A stretch of DNA of 64,000 bases from Pseudomonas fildesensis (GTDB lineage Bacteria; Pseudomonadota; Gammaproteobacteria; Pseudomonadales; Pseudomonadaceae). The stretch is taken from the NCBI RefSeq assembly GCF_001050345.1, contig NZ_LFMW01000039.1, positions 62,001 to 126,000 on the forward strand, in the 5' to 3' direction. The notes beneath the pieces were generated by a model. That model saw nothing but the letters and a program-made list of their open reading frames with translations. It did no database searches and was not told the DNA's origin. Within the stretch, counting starts at the first letter, position 1. Every line of letters begins with the position of its first letter. Both the position numbers and the translations under genes were made by a program. This document shows positions 16,014 through 24,461 of the stretch, one piece after another.

Positions 16014-17441
16014 ATGTTTGTATCCGCCATCGCCTTTACTGAAGGCAGCCCCAAGGTGCAACAGATCGTCGAGGCGTTCAGCCAGGCCATCGAGACCGGT
16101 GAATGGGCGCCCGGCAGCAAGTTGCCGTCGGTACGCGAGCTGAGTGAAACCCTGGGCGTCAGCAAATTCACCCTCAACGAAGCATTGGACCGCCTGCGCG
16201 GGCGCAACTTGCTGACCTCAAGCCAGGGCCGTGGCTACTTCGTGGCGATGGACACTGCGCGCGCCGTCTCGTCGACCTGGGTCGATCTGCTGCCCCAGGA
16301 TTTGCTCAGCGTGTTGCGCCGGCCCCTGGTCACAGTCAATGGCGACCTGCGCCCCGGCAGCGGGCATTTACCCGAAGAGTGGCTCAACAGCGAGGCCATC
16401 CGCCAGGCCATGCGCAGCGCAGTCCGCGCACCGTCGTTGCGTATCGCGGGGCTGGGCACCCCGGCCGGTTTACTGCCGTTGCGCCAGGCCCTGCAACAGA
16501 AGCTGCACACCGAAGGGTTGTCGGTGCCGGTGGAACAAATCATCACCACCCCCAACACCGTGCAAGGCCTGGACATGCTGATGCGCCTGCTCGCGCGCCC
16601 CGGGGACACGGTGCTGCTCGACGCGCCGTGCTACTTCAACTTCCACGCCAATCTGGCGCTGCACGGGGTCAAGGTCGTCACGCTTGAACGTCGCCCCGAA
16701 GGCTTTGACTTCACGGCCCTGGAACAGCTGCTGGCCGATCATCGCCCCAGTCTGTACCTGACCACCAGCGTGCTGCAGAACCCCACCGGCCATTCGTTCA
16801 GCCCCGGCCAGGCTTTTCGCCTGCTGCAACTGACCCAGCAGTACCACTGCCATATCATCGAGGACGACCTTTACGGCGACCTGCACCCCAACCCGCCGCC
16901 GCGACTGGCCGCCCTCGCCGGCCTGGACCACGTCACCTACCTGTCGGGATTCTCCAAGACCCTCAGCGCCAACACCCGCGTCAGTTACGTGGTGGCGGCA
17001 CCACAACTGGCGGCCAACCTGACCAATATGAAGTTGATGAGCGGCGGCGTGACCTCGGAACTGTTCGAGCAGATCGTCTACCGCATGCTCAGCGAAGGCA
17101 GCTACGCCAGGCACCGCAAGCGCATGGTCCAGCGCTTGATCGAGGCCGGCGGGCGGGTCGAACAATGGCTCAAGCGCTGCGGTTGCGAACTGTCGATGCC
17201 GTATGAAGGCGGGATGTTTATCTGGGCGCGCCTGCCGGCCGGAGTCGACGGCGAGCAACTGGCGCAGGAAGCGTTGAAGCAAGGCATGGTGCTGGCGCCG
17301 GGTGCGCTGTTCGGCTACGACCCGGCCCATCGCGACTCGATGCGTTTTAACGTGGCCCACAGTGATGAGCCACGGGTGCAACAGGTATTCGACGCGCTGC
17401 TGGAAGTAGCAAAAGTATCGCCAACCAAAAATGCGTACTAA
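16014..17441 (+). CDS. MocR/PdxR-type regulator (GntR HTH fused to aminotransferase fold)
   Basis: 475 residues, typical of MocR proteins. The N-terminal GntR-type winged HTH (about 10-80) reads GEWAPGSKLPSVRELSETLGVSKFTLNEALDRLRGRNLL. The C-terminal fold-type I aminotransferase domain (about 110-465) includes NPTGHSFSP, the PLP-ring Asp region IIEDDLYGDLH and the PLP-binding lysine in YLSGFSKTLSANTRVSYV. Such proteins bind PLP or PLP-amino acid adducts and switch a neighbouring promoter. AAGGA lies six bases before the ATG. The divergent LysE-type exporter is the most likely target. Confidence 0.9.
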   Translation: MFVSAIAFTEGSPKVQQIVEAFSQAIETGEWAPGSKLPSVRELSETLGVSKFTLNEALDRLRGRNLLTSSQGRGYFVAMDTARAVSSTWVDLLPQDLLSVLRRPLVTVNGDLRPGSGHLPEEWLNSEAIRQAMRSAVRAPSLRIAGLGTPAGLLPLRQALQQKLHTEGLSVPVEQIITTPNTVQGLDMLMRLLARPGDTVLLDAPCYFNFHANLALHGVKVVTLERRPEGFDFTALEQLLADHRPSLYLTTSVLQNPTGHSFSPGQAFRLLQLTQQYHCHIIEDDLYGDLHPNPPPRLAALAGLDHVTYLSGFSKTLSANTRVSYVVAAPQLAANLTNMKLMSGGVTSELFEQIVYRMLSEGSYARHRKRMVQRLIEAGGRVEQWLKRCGCELSMPYEGGMFIWARLPAGVDGEQLAQEALKQGMVLAPGALFGYDPAHRDSMRFNVAHSDEPRVQQVFDALLEVAKVSPTKNAY

Positions 17442-17454
17442 TAATAGTCATGCA

Positions 17455-17486
17455 AACCTATAATTATTTAATTTAATAATTAGGTT
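17455..17486. promoter_or_regulatory. AT-rich inverted repeat upstream of the LLM monooxygenase
   Basis: AACCTATAATTATTTAA ... TTTAATAATTAGGTT form an imperfect inverted repeat in a 150-bp intergenic region that is far richer in A and T than its surroundings. The core TAATTATT/AATAATTA recurs upstream of the sulfonate-binding-protein gene (23339-23354). Confidence 0.45.
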
Positions 17487-17591
17487 AGAACAAATCGGCA
17501 TTTTACAGGCCGCGTCGCTACCCCTAGTTTCGAGTCCAACCAGTGCCTCTCCCCGAGCAGGCCTGTTTATCAAACTCTACAAGGACAGCGC

Positions 17592-18674
17592 ATGAGCATT
17601 GAATTCATCGGCTACATCGCCGGCCACCACGCCTCCGAAATACACCCGCGCAGCGGCCCTACCCTGCAACCGGACTACGTGGAAACCGTGGCACGCGCCC
17701 ACGAAGAAGCCGGTTTCGACCGCGCCCTCGTGGCCTTTCATTCCAACAGCCCGGACAGCACGCTGATCGCCTCCCATGCCGCCAGCGTGACCAAGAAGCT
17801 GCAATTCCTGATCGCGCACCGCCCCGGTTTTGCCCAGCCAACCTTGGCCGCTCGGCAGTTCAACACCCTCGATGTGTTCAACGGCGGGCGCACGGCCGTG
17901 CACATCATCACCGGTGGCGACGACCGCGAACTGCGTGCCGACGGCAGCCATATCGGCAAGGACGAACGCTACGCGCGCACCGACGAATACCTGAGCGTGG
18001 TGCGCCAGGAATGGACCAGCGAACAGCCGTTCGACTTCGCGGGTACGTACTACCAGGTGGAAGGCGCGCACTCCACCGTGAAGTCGCCGCAACAGCCGCA
18101 TATTCCGCTGTACTTCGGCGGCTCTTCAGCGGCCGCGATTGCGGTGGCGGGCAAGCATGCGGATGTGTACGCGCTGTGGGGTGAAACCTACGAGCAGGTG
18201 CGCGAGATAGTGACCCAGGTGCGCGCGGAAGCGGCCAGGCATGGGCGGACCATTCGCTTCAGTTTGTCGTTGCGGCCGATCCTCGCCGAGACCGAGGAAC
18301 TGGCATGGGTGCGGGCCGAGAACATCTTGCAGCAGGCCACCGCGCTGGCAGAGAAGAATGGCTTTGTGCGAAGTGAACCGCCGAATGAAGGCTCACGCCG
18401 GTTGCTGGCGGCGGCGGCGCAGGGGTCGCGGTTGGACAAGCGCTTGTGGACCGGGATTGCCGGGTTGCTGGGAGCGCAAGGTAACTCCACCTCGTTGGTG
18501 GGCACGGCTGAGCAAGTGGCTGAGGCGTTGCTGGATTATTACGATTTGGGGATTACCACGTTTTTGATCCGTGGGTTTGATCCGCTCAATGATGCGATTG
18601 ACTACGGCAAGCGCCTGATTCCCCTCACCCGGCAGCTGGTTGCCGAGCGCGAACAGGCCCAACAAGTCGCTTGA
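17592..18674 (+). CDS. LLM-class flavin-dependent monooxygenase (alkanesulfonate monooxygenase-like)
   Basis: 360 residues; AAGGA six bases before the ATG. It is a luciferase-like TIM-barrel protein in the SsuD branch: HSNSPDSTLIASHAASVTKKLQFLIAHRPGF followed by FNTLDVFNGGRTAVHIITGGDDRELRADG corresponds to the SsuD segment carrying active-site and FMN phosphate residues. SsuD uses FMNH2 and O2 to cleave the C-S bond of alkanesulfonates, releasing sulfite. The N-terminus (MSIEFIGYIAGHHASE) differs from canonical SsuD, so the substrate may differ. No flavin reductase gene adjoins it. It is a single gene with its own AT-rich promoter and joins the organosulfur genes that follow. An 18-nt-loop hairpin lies just downstream. 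Confidence 0.85.
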   Translation: MSIEFIGYIAGHHASEIHPRSGPTLQPDYVETVARAHEEAGFDRALVAFHSNSPDSTLIASHAASVTKKLQFLIAHRPGFAQPTLAARQFNTLDVFNGGRTAVHIITGGDDRELRADGSHIGKDERYARTDEYLSVVRQEWTSEQPFDFAGTYYQVEGAHSTVKSPQQPHIPLYFGGSSAAAIAVAGKHADVYALWGETYEQVREIVTQVRAEAARHGRTIRFSLSLRPILAETEELAWVRAENILQQATALAEKNGFVRSEPPNEGSRRLLAAAAQGSRLDKRLWTGIAGLLGAQGNSTSLVGTAEQVAEALLDYYDLGITTFLIRGFDPLNDAIDYGKRLIPLTRQLVAEREQAQQVA

Positions 18675-18690
18675 GCACACCACAAGAATA

Positions 18691-18736
18691 AATGTGGGAG
18701 GGGCAAGTCGAATCGTCGCACCGCCCCTCCCACATT
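18691..18736. terminator. Bidirectional hairpin between converging genes
   Basis: AATGTGGGAGGGGC and GCCCCTCCCACATT form a perfect 14-bp stem with an 18-nt loop, between the stop codons of the LLM gene (18674) and the class II aldolase gene (18771). The arm is also a common Pseudomonas REP arm, so it may be a repeat serving as a terminator. Confidence 0.6.
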
Positions 18737-18770
18737 AAGATTTTCATTGCTTTGAAGAGCCTGCTTCACC

Positions 18771-19565
18771 TCAGTTTTTGTAGTCAGTATCGGTACGCTC
18801 CAACTGCCGAACCAACGCATTCCAATGCCGCGCCACCCCTGGCCCATCCCCCGCCTTGAACACCTCGGCCTGCTGCTCAACCTTGGCCACCACTTCCGCC
18901 GGAGGGAAGATCAACTCAGCATTACCACCCGCCTGCGCCGCGATCTGGATATTGCACGCGCGCTCCAACTGCTGCAGTTGCACAAACGCGTGTTCAACGC
19001 TGACGCCTGCGGTCAACAACCCATGGTTACGCAGGATCATCACGCTCTTGTCACCCAGGTCTGCCACCAGTCGCTCACGCTCGTCCAGGTCCAGGGCCAC
19101 GCCCTCGTAACCGTGGTACGCCACGCGCCCGGAAAAGCCGAGGGAATGCTGGGAGATCGGCAACAAGCCGTCCTTTTGCGCCGACACGGCAATGCCGTCA
19201 CGGGTATGGGTATGCAACACGGCCTGCAGGTCGTGGCGGGCGGCGTGGATAGCGCTGTGGATCACGTAGCCGGCGTAGTTGATGCCAAGGCCGGTGGGGT
19301 CGTCGATGAGGGTGCCGTCTATGTCGACCTTGACCAGGTTGGAGGCGCTGATTTCATCGAACAACAGCCCGAAGGCGTTGATCAGAAAATGCTCCTCGGG
19401 GCCCGGCACACGGGCGGAGAAGTGGGTGTAGATGTGGTCAGTCCACTTGTACAAGGCGGCCAGTCGATAGGCCGCGGCGAGTTTGACGCGCACTTCCCAT
19501 TCTTCCGGGGTGACGCGCTGGCGGACCGTGCTGGAAACGCTGGATATCGAGGTGACGCTGCTCAT
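18771..19565 (-). CDS. Class II aldolase/adducin family protein
   Basis: 264 residues; AGGAAG seven bases upstream of the ATG. The family fold is recognised from YTHFSARVPGPEEHFLINAFG and the metal-binding VLHTHTRDGIAVS with HxH (about residues 116-118), plus the later third histidine in ILRNHGLLTAG. Class II aldolases and their epimerase relatives use Zn to stabilise an enediolate. Many adducin-like members have no known substrate. Its placement between a sulfonate monooxygenase and a sulfur-type LysR regulator, and a 14-mer upstream shared with the dioxygenase promoter, suggest that it processes a carbon skeleton left by desulfurisation; this is inference. Confidence 0.8.
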   Translation of the reverse strand: MSSVTSISSVSSTVRQRVTPEEWEVRVKLAAAYRLAALYKWTDHIYTHFSARVPGPEEHFLINAFGLLFDEISASNLVKVDIDGTLIDDPTGLGINYAGYVIHSAIHAARHDLQAVLHTHTRDGIAVSAQKDGLLPISQHSLGFSGRVAYHGYEGVALDLDERERLVADLGDKSVMILRNHGLLTAGVSVEHAFVQLQQLERACNIQIAAQAGGNAELIFPPAEVVAKVEQQAEVFKAGDGPGVARHWNALVRQLERTDTDYKN

Positions 19566-19646
19566 GGCAAAACTTCCTGGATGGCCTTAAGGACTTCCAG
19601 GCAAGCCTAGGGGATGGGAAAAAATAATAAAAATCACATTTTAATC

Positions 19647-19660
19647 TAAGCTAATTATTA
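19647..19660. promoter_or_regulatory. Shared motif TAAGCTAATTATTA (copy 1)
   Basis: Lies 82-95 bp upstream of the aldolase ATG within an AT-rich promoter region. It differs by one base from the motif at 20857-20870 upstream of the dioxygenase. A LysR-type binding site is plausible. Confidence 0.45.
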
Positions 19661-19676
19661 TTTTTTTTCATAACCA

Positions 19677-19819
19677 CCGATCGTTCCCACGCTCTGCGTG
19701 GGAATGCATCCCGTGACGCTGCACGTCACCCGTGCGCAAGATGGCGGGACGCGGAGCGTCCCAGGCGGCATTCCCACGCGGAGCGTAGGAACGATCGTCG
19801 CGTAGCGTCGGGACGATCG
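19677..19819. repeat. REP cluster of the ATCGTTCCCACGC family
   Basis: CGATCGTTCCCACGCTCTGCGTGGGAATGCATCCCGTGACGCTGCACGTCAC and its inverted partner GGCATTCCCACGCGGAGCGTAGGAACGATCG. Sister copies are at 27941-28008, 43034-43169 and 55572-55660. Confidence 0.85.
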
Positions 19820-20725
19820 TCAGGCGGCGTTGCGGATCTTGTGCAGGGAGGCCGCTACCAGTTTGCCGAAGGTATCCACCGGCCCTTGCAGGTTGCCGAG
19901 GAAGTGCGGGTAGATCAGCCACAAATCCATCACCGGCTTGAAATCCTTGAGCGGCATCACCGCCAGTTGCTCGCGGTGGGCACTGCGTTCCAGCAGCGGC
20001 CGTGGTACCAGGCCCAAACCCAGACCGTCAGCAACAAGCCCCAGTTGCAGCTCAGTGCCGAAGGTTTCCAGGTTCACCCGCAAGGCCAGGCCCTGGTCGG
20101 ACAAGGTGCGCTGCAACCCGGCACGGAAACCGCAGCCATCCGGGTTGAGAACCCAGCCGTTCTGGTACACATCGGCCAGCTTGCACGGTTTCTTGGGCAA
20201 CTGCGCCTTGGCGCACACCACCACCAACTCCATCTTGCCGATGGACTCGCCGACGATGTTGTCCGGGAAGATCTTGCCCGCCGGGAACAATGCCGCCGCC
20301 GCGTCCAGCTCGCCGCGTTCGATCTTGCCCACCAGCTGGCTGCCCCAGCCGGTGGCGACCTGGGCGCGCAGGTCGGGGTATTCGGTGCGCAGGTGCTTGA
20401 GGGCATCGAGCAGCACCACATCACCGATGGTTTGCGGCACGCCGAGGCGCAACAGGCCGGTGGGCGGCGCATCGGTGGCGACGAGTTCGCGCAGGGCATC
20501 CATCTCGCGCAGGATCAAGCGGCACTGCTCGTAGACGCGTGTACCGATCAGCGTAGGCTTGAGAGGCTTGGTGTTGCGGTCGAACAGCTCAACCCCCAGC
20601 GCCTGCTCGAAGTTCTGCACGCGGCGGGTGATGGCCGGCTGGGTCAGTTGCAACGACTCGGCGGCATGGCTGATGGACTGGCAACGAATCACTTCGACAA
20701 AGGCATCGATATCGTCAATTTTCAT
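19820..20725 (-). CDS. LysR family regulator of the organosulfur cluster
   Basis: 301 residues from the ATG at 20725; the frame reaches 20800 but MKIDDIDAFVEVIRCQSISHAAESLQLTQPAITRRVQNFEQ is the normal LysR start. An HTH (15-60) and an effector-binding domain (about 90-290) are clear. It is divergent from the 3-mercaptopropionate dioxygenase gene. From memory, P. aeruginosa keeps the same order at PA2601 (LysR), PA2602 (dioxygenase) and PA2603 (rhodanese). It probably controls the divergent operon in response to sulfur supply or a thiol; the ligand is unknown. Confidence 0.87.
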   Translation of the reverse strand: MKIDDIDAFVEVIRCQSISHAAESLQLTQPAITRRVQNFEQALGVELFDRNTKPLKPTLIGTRVYEQCRLILREMDALRELVATDAPPTGLLRLGVPQTIGDVVLLDALKHLRTEYPDLRAQVATGWGSQLVGKIERGELDAAAALFPAGKIFPDNIVGESIGKMELVVVCAKAQLPKKPCKLADVYQNGWVLNPDGCGFRAGLQRTLSDQGLALRVNLETFGTELQLGLVADGLGLGLVPRPLLERSAHREQLAVMPLKDFKPVMDLWLIYPHFLGNLQGPVDTFGKLVAASLHKIRNAA

Positions 20726-20856
20726 TTGGGCCGCACATAGAGAACAGTCATTAAGATGTGTGCGAAGCATAGTTGCAGTCGCTGTATCTGGATAGCCCAC
20801 GCTGTGATCGATAACGTCTAACGCTATGCAGACCGGTTCTAAATTACCTTCAGCTA

Positions 20857-20904
20857 TAAGCTAATCATTAAAAAATAGCATATTAACTATAAACATTATG
20901 CTTA
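20857..20904. promoter_or_regulatory. Shared motif TAAGCTAATCATTA (copy 2) and inverted half-site
   Basis: TAAGCTAATCATTA at 20857-20870 nearly matches the copy at 19647-19660. Downstream, ATTATGCTTA (20895-20904) resembles its inverted half. The AT-rich stretch ends 39 bp before the dioxygenase ATG and sits between divergent genes, as LysR operators do. Confidence 0.45.
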
Positions 20905-20942
20905 GATAAACCCATCACCACCGACCCTCTGATGGAATTGTC

Positions 20943-21554
20943 ATGACCCAGGCCCGACACCCCGAAAGACTCAGAGCCTTCATAGGCGCCCTGGCGGAAT
21001 TGATCGACGGCAATCCACGCGAAGGCGACCTGCTACACCGGGGCGGCAAGCTGCTGGCGCAACTGGTCAGCCATGATGACTGGCTCCCCGACGAATACGC
21101 CCAACCCGACCCCGAACGCTATCAGCAATTTCTGCTGCATGCCGATTCGCGCCAGCGTTTCAGCATCGTCAGCTTTGTGTGGGGGCCGGGGCAACGCACG
21201 CCGATTCATGATCATCGGGTGTGGGGGCTGATCGGCATGCTGCGTGGCTCGGAGTTTTCCCAGGGGTTTGAACGCGCGCCCGATGGCAGCCTGGTTGCCG
21301 AAGGCAAACCCGTGCAGTTAGTGCCCGGTCACGTCGAAGCCGTGTCGCCCAAGGTCGGTGACATCCATCAGGTCAGCAATGCCCACAGCGACCAGGTGTC
21401 GATCAGCATTCATGTGTACGGCGCCAACATCGGTGCCGTGCGCCGCGCGGTGTATCAACCCGACGGCAGCGAGAAACTGTTTATCTCCGGTTATTCCAAC
21501 GCCTTCCTCCCGAACATCTGGGATTTGTCCAAAGAAAAGAGCCCTGCCCTATGA
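20943..21554 (+). CDS. mdo: 3-Mercaptopropionate dioxygenase (cupin thiol dioxygenase)
   Basis: 203 residues. Oxidises 3-mercaptopropionate to 3-sulfinopropionate with O2 at a non-haem iron in a cupin barrel. The 3-His ligands are H89 and H91 (PIHDHRVWG) and H142 (GDIHQVSN). The S-H-Y outer-sphere triad is S155, H157, Y159 (SISIHVYG), and R168 follows. These positions coincide with those reported for the P. aeruginosa enzyme PA2602, which prefers 3-mercaptopropionate over cysteine, so I choose that name over cysteine dioxygenase. The stop overlaps the rhodanese start (ATGA), so the two are translationally coupled; the divergent LysR gene is the likely regulator. Confidence 0.92.
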   Translation: MTQARHPERLRAFIGALAELIDGNPREGDLLHRGGKLLAQLVSHDDWLPDEYAQPDPERYQQFLLHADSRQRFSIVSFVWGPGQRTPIHDHRVWGLIGMLRGSEFSQGFERAPDGSLVAEGKPVQLVPGHVEAVSPKVGDIHQVSNAHSDQVSISIHVYGANIGAVRRAVYQPDGSEKLFISGYSNAFLPNIWDLSKEKSPAL

Positions 21555-23134
21555 CCACCGTATCGACCCGCAGCTTTGCCCAGATTCGCCAGGCACTGTT
21601 GGACCATCAGGAAGTCGCCCTGGTGGACGTGCGCGAGGAAGCGCCGTTTGCCGAATCCCACCCGCTGTTCGCCGCGAATATCCCGCTGTCCAAGCTGGAA
21701 CTGGAGGTGTACTCAAGGATTCCGCGCCGCGATACCCAGGTCACCGTGTACGACAACGGCGAAGGGCTGGCCAGCCGCGCCGCCGAACGCCTGGTCGCAC
21801 TGGGCTACACCGAAGTCAGCCTGCTGGAAGGCGGCCTGGACGGTTGGCGCCGGGCCGGTGGCGAGCTGTTTATCGACGTCAACGTACCGAGCAAGGCGTT
21901 TGGCGAGCTGGTCGAGAGCGAGCGTCATACGCCTTCCCTGGCGGCTGAAGAAGTGCAGGCGCTGCTCGACAGCCAGGCCGATGTGGTGGTGCTCGACGCC
22001 CGCCGCTTCGACGAATACCAGACCATGAGCATCCCCACCGGCATCAGCGTGCCCGGTGCCGAGCTGGTGTTGCGCGCCCGCGAACTGGCGCCAGACCCGG
22101 CTACCCGCATTATCGTCAACTGCGCCGGGCGCACCCGCAGCATTATCGGCACCCAATCGTTGATCAATGCCGGCGTGGCCAACCCGGTGTCGGCCCTGCG
22201 CAACGGTACGATCGGCTGGACCTTGGCCGGGCAGAAACTCGCCCACGGCCAGTCTCGCCGCTTTGCGCCGACGTCCGAAGAACACCGCCAGATCGCCGCC
22301 CAGGATGCGCGCCGCGTTGCCGACCAGGCCCGCGTCGGCCGCGCCACCCTGGCCGACCTGCAACGCTGGCAGCAGGAACCAACCCGTACCACGTATTTGT
22401 TCGATGTGCGCACCCCGGAAGAATTCGACGCCGGTCACTTGCCGGGCGCGCGCTCCACGCCGGGCGGCCAACTGGTGCAGGAAACCGACCATGTCGCCAG
22501 CGTGCGCGGTGCGCGATTGGTGCTGGCGGATGACGATGGCGTGCGCGCCAATATGTCCGCGTCCTGGCTCGCGCAATTGGGCTGGGAAGTGCACGTGCTG
22601 GATGACCTGCAATCTGCACTTTTCACAGAAAAAGGTGCATGGGTCGACCCCGTACCGGCGCCGCAGCAGGCCGAACTGATCAGCCCGCACACCCTCGCCG
22701 ACTGGCTGGGCCATGGCGACACTGTGGTGCTGGACTTCACCGCCAGCGCCAATTACGTGAAACGCCATATTCCCGGCGCCTGGTGGGCCTTGCGTGCGCA
22801 ACTGCCGCAAGCCCTGGCCAAGGTGCCCAGTGCCCAGCGCTATGTGCTGACCTGCGGCAGCAGCCAACTGGCGCGCCTGGCTGTGGCGGAAGTCGAAGCG
22901 ATCACCGGCAAGCAAGTGTTCCTTCTACAAGGCGGCACCGCCCACTGGATCGCCGAAAAACTGCCATTGGAAGAAGGCGAAACCCACCTGGCCTCACCGC
23001 GCATCGACCGCTACCGCCGGCCATACGAAGGCACCGACAGCCCCAGGGAAGCCATGCAAGCGTACCTGGACTGGGAATTCGGCCTGGTCGAACAACTGGC
23101 CCGCGACGGCACCCACGGTTTTTACGTGATCTGA
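21551..23134 (+). CDS. Four-domain rhodanese (sulfurtransferase) protein
   Basis: 527 residues built from four rhodanese domains, at about 5-110, 128-225, 265-360 and 375-470. The active-site loops differ: domain 1 has DNGEGLAS and domain 3 has ADDDGVRA, both without cysteine; domain 2 has CAGRTRS and domain 4 has CGSSQLA, with the catalytic cysteine. So it is two inactive-active pairs, like a duplicated thiosulfate sulfurtransferase. Rhodaneses carry a persulfide and move sulfane sulfur to or from thiols, sulfite or cyanide. Coupled to a thiol dioxygenase, it could trap or recycle sulfur released from the substrate; this is inference. A REP doublet follows the stop. Confidence 0.9.
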   Translation: MTTVSTRSFAQIRQALLDHQEVALVDVREEAPFAESHPLFAANIPLSKLELEVYSRIPRRDTQVTVYDNGEGLASRAAERLVALGYTEVSLLEGGLDGWRRAGGELFIDVNVPSKAFGELVESERHTPSLAAEEVQALLDSQADVVVLDARRFDEYQTMSIPTGISVPGAELVLRARELAPDPATRIIVNCAGRTRSIIGTQSLINAGVANPVSALRNGTIGWTLAGQKLAHGQSRRFAPTSEEHRQIAAQDARRVADQARVGRATLADLQRWQQEPTRTTYLFDVRTPEEFDAGHLPGARSTPGGQLVQETDHVASVRGARLVLADDDGVRANMSASWLAQLGWEVHVLDDLQSALFTEKGAWVDPVPAPQQAELISPHTLADWLGHGDTVVLDFTASANYVKRHIPGAWWALRAQLPQALAKVPSAQRYVLTCGSSQLARLAVAEVEAITGKQVFLLQGGTAHWIAEKLPLEEGETHLASPRIDRYRRPYEGTDSPREAMQAYLDWEFGLVEQLARDGTHGFYVI

Positions 23135-23153
23135 TCAAGCCAATGCTTTCCCC

Positions 23154-23288
23154 CTGTGGCGAGGGAGCTTGCTCCCGTTGGGCTGCAAAGCAGTCCCAAA
23201 TCCAGACACTGAATATCGTCAGAAAAAACTCGGCTGCCTGGATTGCGAGGGCTTCGCCCTCCAGCGGGAGCAAGCTCCCTCGCCACAT
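23154..23288. repeat. REPIN (GTGGCGAGGGAGCTTGCTCCC family)
   Basis: TGTGGCGAGGGAGCTTGCTCCCG and CGGGAGCAAGCTCCCTCGCCACA are inverted arms around a variable centre. It separates the dioxygenase-rhodanese pair from the next transcription unit. Confidence 0.85.
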
Positions 23289-23327
23289 AAGCACCCCGCA
23301 CCAAATGCAATTACAGAATAATAAATC

Positions 23328-23366
23328 AACATATAATCAATTATTTTAATAATTAACATATAACCA
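23328..23366. promoter_or_regulatory. AT-rich inverted and direct repeats upstream of the binding-protein gene
   Basis: AATTATT-tt-AATAATT (23339-23354) is flanked by direct copies of AACATATAA. The setting is the same AT-rich type as at 17455-17486. Likely a promoter and activator-binding region for the gene at 23477. Confidence 0.45.
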
Positions 23367-23476
23367 AAAAGAACTTCACAGCGAGTTCTTATAGGAATAA
23401 CGTTAACTCCTCACCGACCCCTTCTCCAGGCGGAGGTAGCCGAACCCTTTCTCGATATGCCTGGAGCCTGCATCCC

Positions 23477-24451
23477 ATGGTCTTTTCCACCCCGTTCAAA
23501 CGCCTGCTCCTGGGCACTGCTCTCGCCTTCGGCCTGATGGGTACCGCCCACGCCGCCGACCTGCAACCGCTGCGGGTGGCCAATCAGAAATCGACGATCA
23601 AGGCGCTGCTGGAGGTCTGCGGCGAAACCAAAAACGTACCCTATGAAATCCAGTGGTCGGAATTCCCGTCTGCCTCGCCCTTGGGCGAAGCCTTGAATGC
23701 CGGCGCAGTGGATATCGGTGCCCTCGGCGATGCGCCGTATGTGTTCGCCCTCGGCGCCGGTGCATCGCTCAAGGTGGTCAGCATCATCCACGCCGAAGGG
23801 CGCAACACCACCGCGCTGCTGGTGCCCAAGGACTCACCGATCAAGACCGTGAACGACCTCAAGGGCAAAAAAATCGTCACCGGACGCGGCTCCATCGGCC
23901 ATTACCTCGCAATCAAGGCCCTGGCCAGCGCCGGCCTGACGACCAAAGATGTGCAATTCATTTTCCTGCTGCCCAGCGAGTCCCGCCTGGTGCTGGATAA
24001 CGGCACTGTCGATGCCTGGTCGACCTGGGACCCTTACACCACCGTGGTCACTTCACAAAGCCAGGCGCGGGTGCTGGCCAGCGGCAACCAACTGTTGAGC
24101 AACCACCTGTACCTCGCGGCAACCAGCCAGGCCATCGCCGACAAGCGTCCGCAACTGGACGACTTTGTCGCGCGTGTCGACCGTGCTTACGCGTGGGCCA
24201 ACACCCACCCCAACGAGTACGCCGCTGCCCAAGCCAAGATCACCGGCCTGCCGCTGGCCGTGCACGTGGAAGTGGCCAAAGACACTCACCTGACCCCCGT
24301 ATTGATTGACGACTCGGTGATCAGAGGCCTGCAAGCCACTGCCGACACCTATCAAAAAGAAGGCCTGCTGACCAAACACATCGACGTGTCCCAGGGCTTC
24401 GACAAGAGCTTTAACGCCAAGCGTGTCCCCCTCAACCAAGCATCACGCTAA
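23477..24451 (+). CDS. Sulfonate-type ABC transporter substrate-binding protein (TauA/SsuA family)
   Basis: 324 residues with a signal peptide (hydrophobic LLLGTALAFGLMGTAHA, cleavage near A26). The mature part follows the NMT1/SsuA pattern: LRVANQKSTIKALLE, AGAVDIGALGDAPYVFALGAG, LKGKKIVTGRGSIGHYLAIKAL and DNGTVDAWSTWDPYTTVV. These proteins bind sulfonates or sulfate esters in the periplasm. No ATPase or permease gene is adjacent, unlike ssuABC or tauABC, so it must borrow a transporter encoded elsewhere. It is followed after 10 bp by the LLM gene, giving a four-gene run to 27942. Confidence 0.88.
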   Translation: MVFSTPFKRLLLGTALAFGLMGTAHAADLQPLRVANQKSTIKALLEVCGETKNVPYEIQWSEFPSASPLGEALNAGAVDIGALGDAPYVFALGAGASLKVVSIIHAEGRNTTALLVPKDSPIKTVNDLKGKKIVTGRGSIGHYLAIKALASAGLTTKDVQFIFLLPSESRLVLDNGTVDAWSTWDPYTTVVTSQSQARVLASGNQLLSNHLYLAATSQAIADKRPQLDDFVARVDRAYAWANTHPNEYAAAQAKITGLPLAVHVEVAKDTHLTPVLIDDSVIRGLQATADTYQKEGLLTKHIDVSQGFDKSFNAKRVPLNQASR

Positions 24452-24461
24452 GGAGCAGAAT

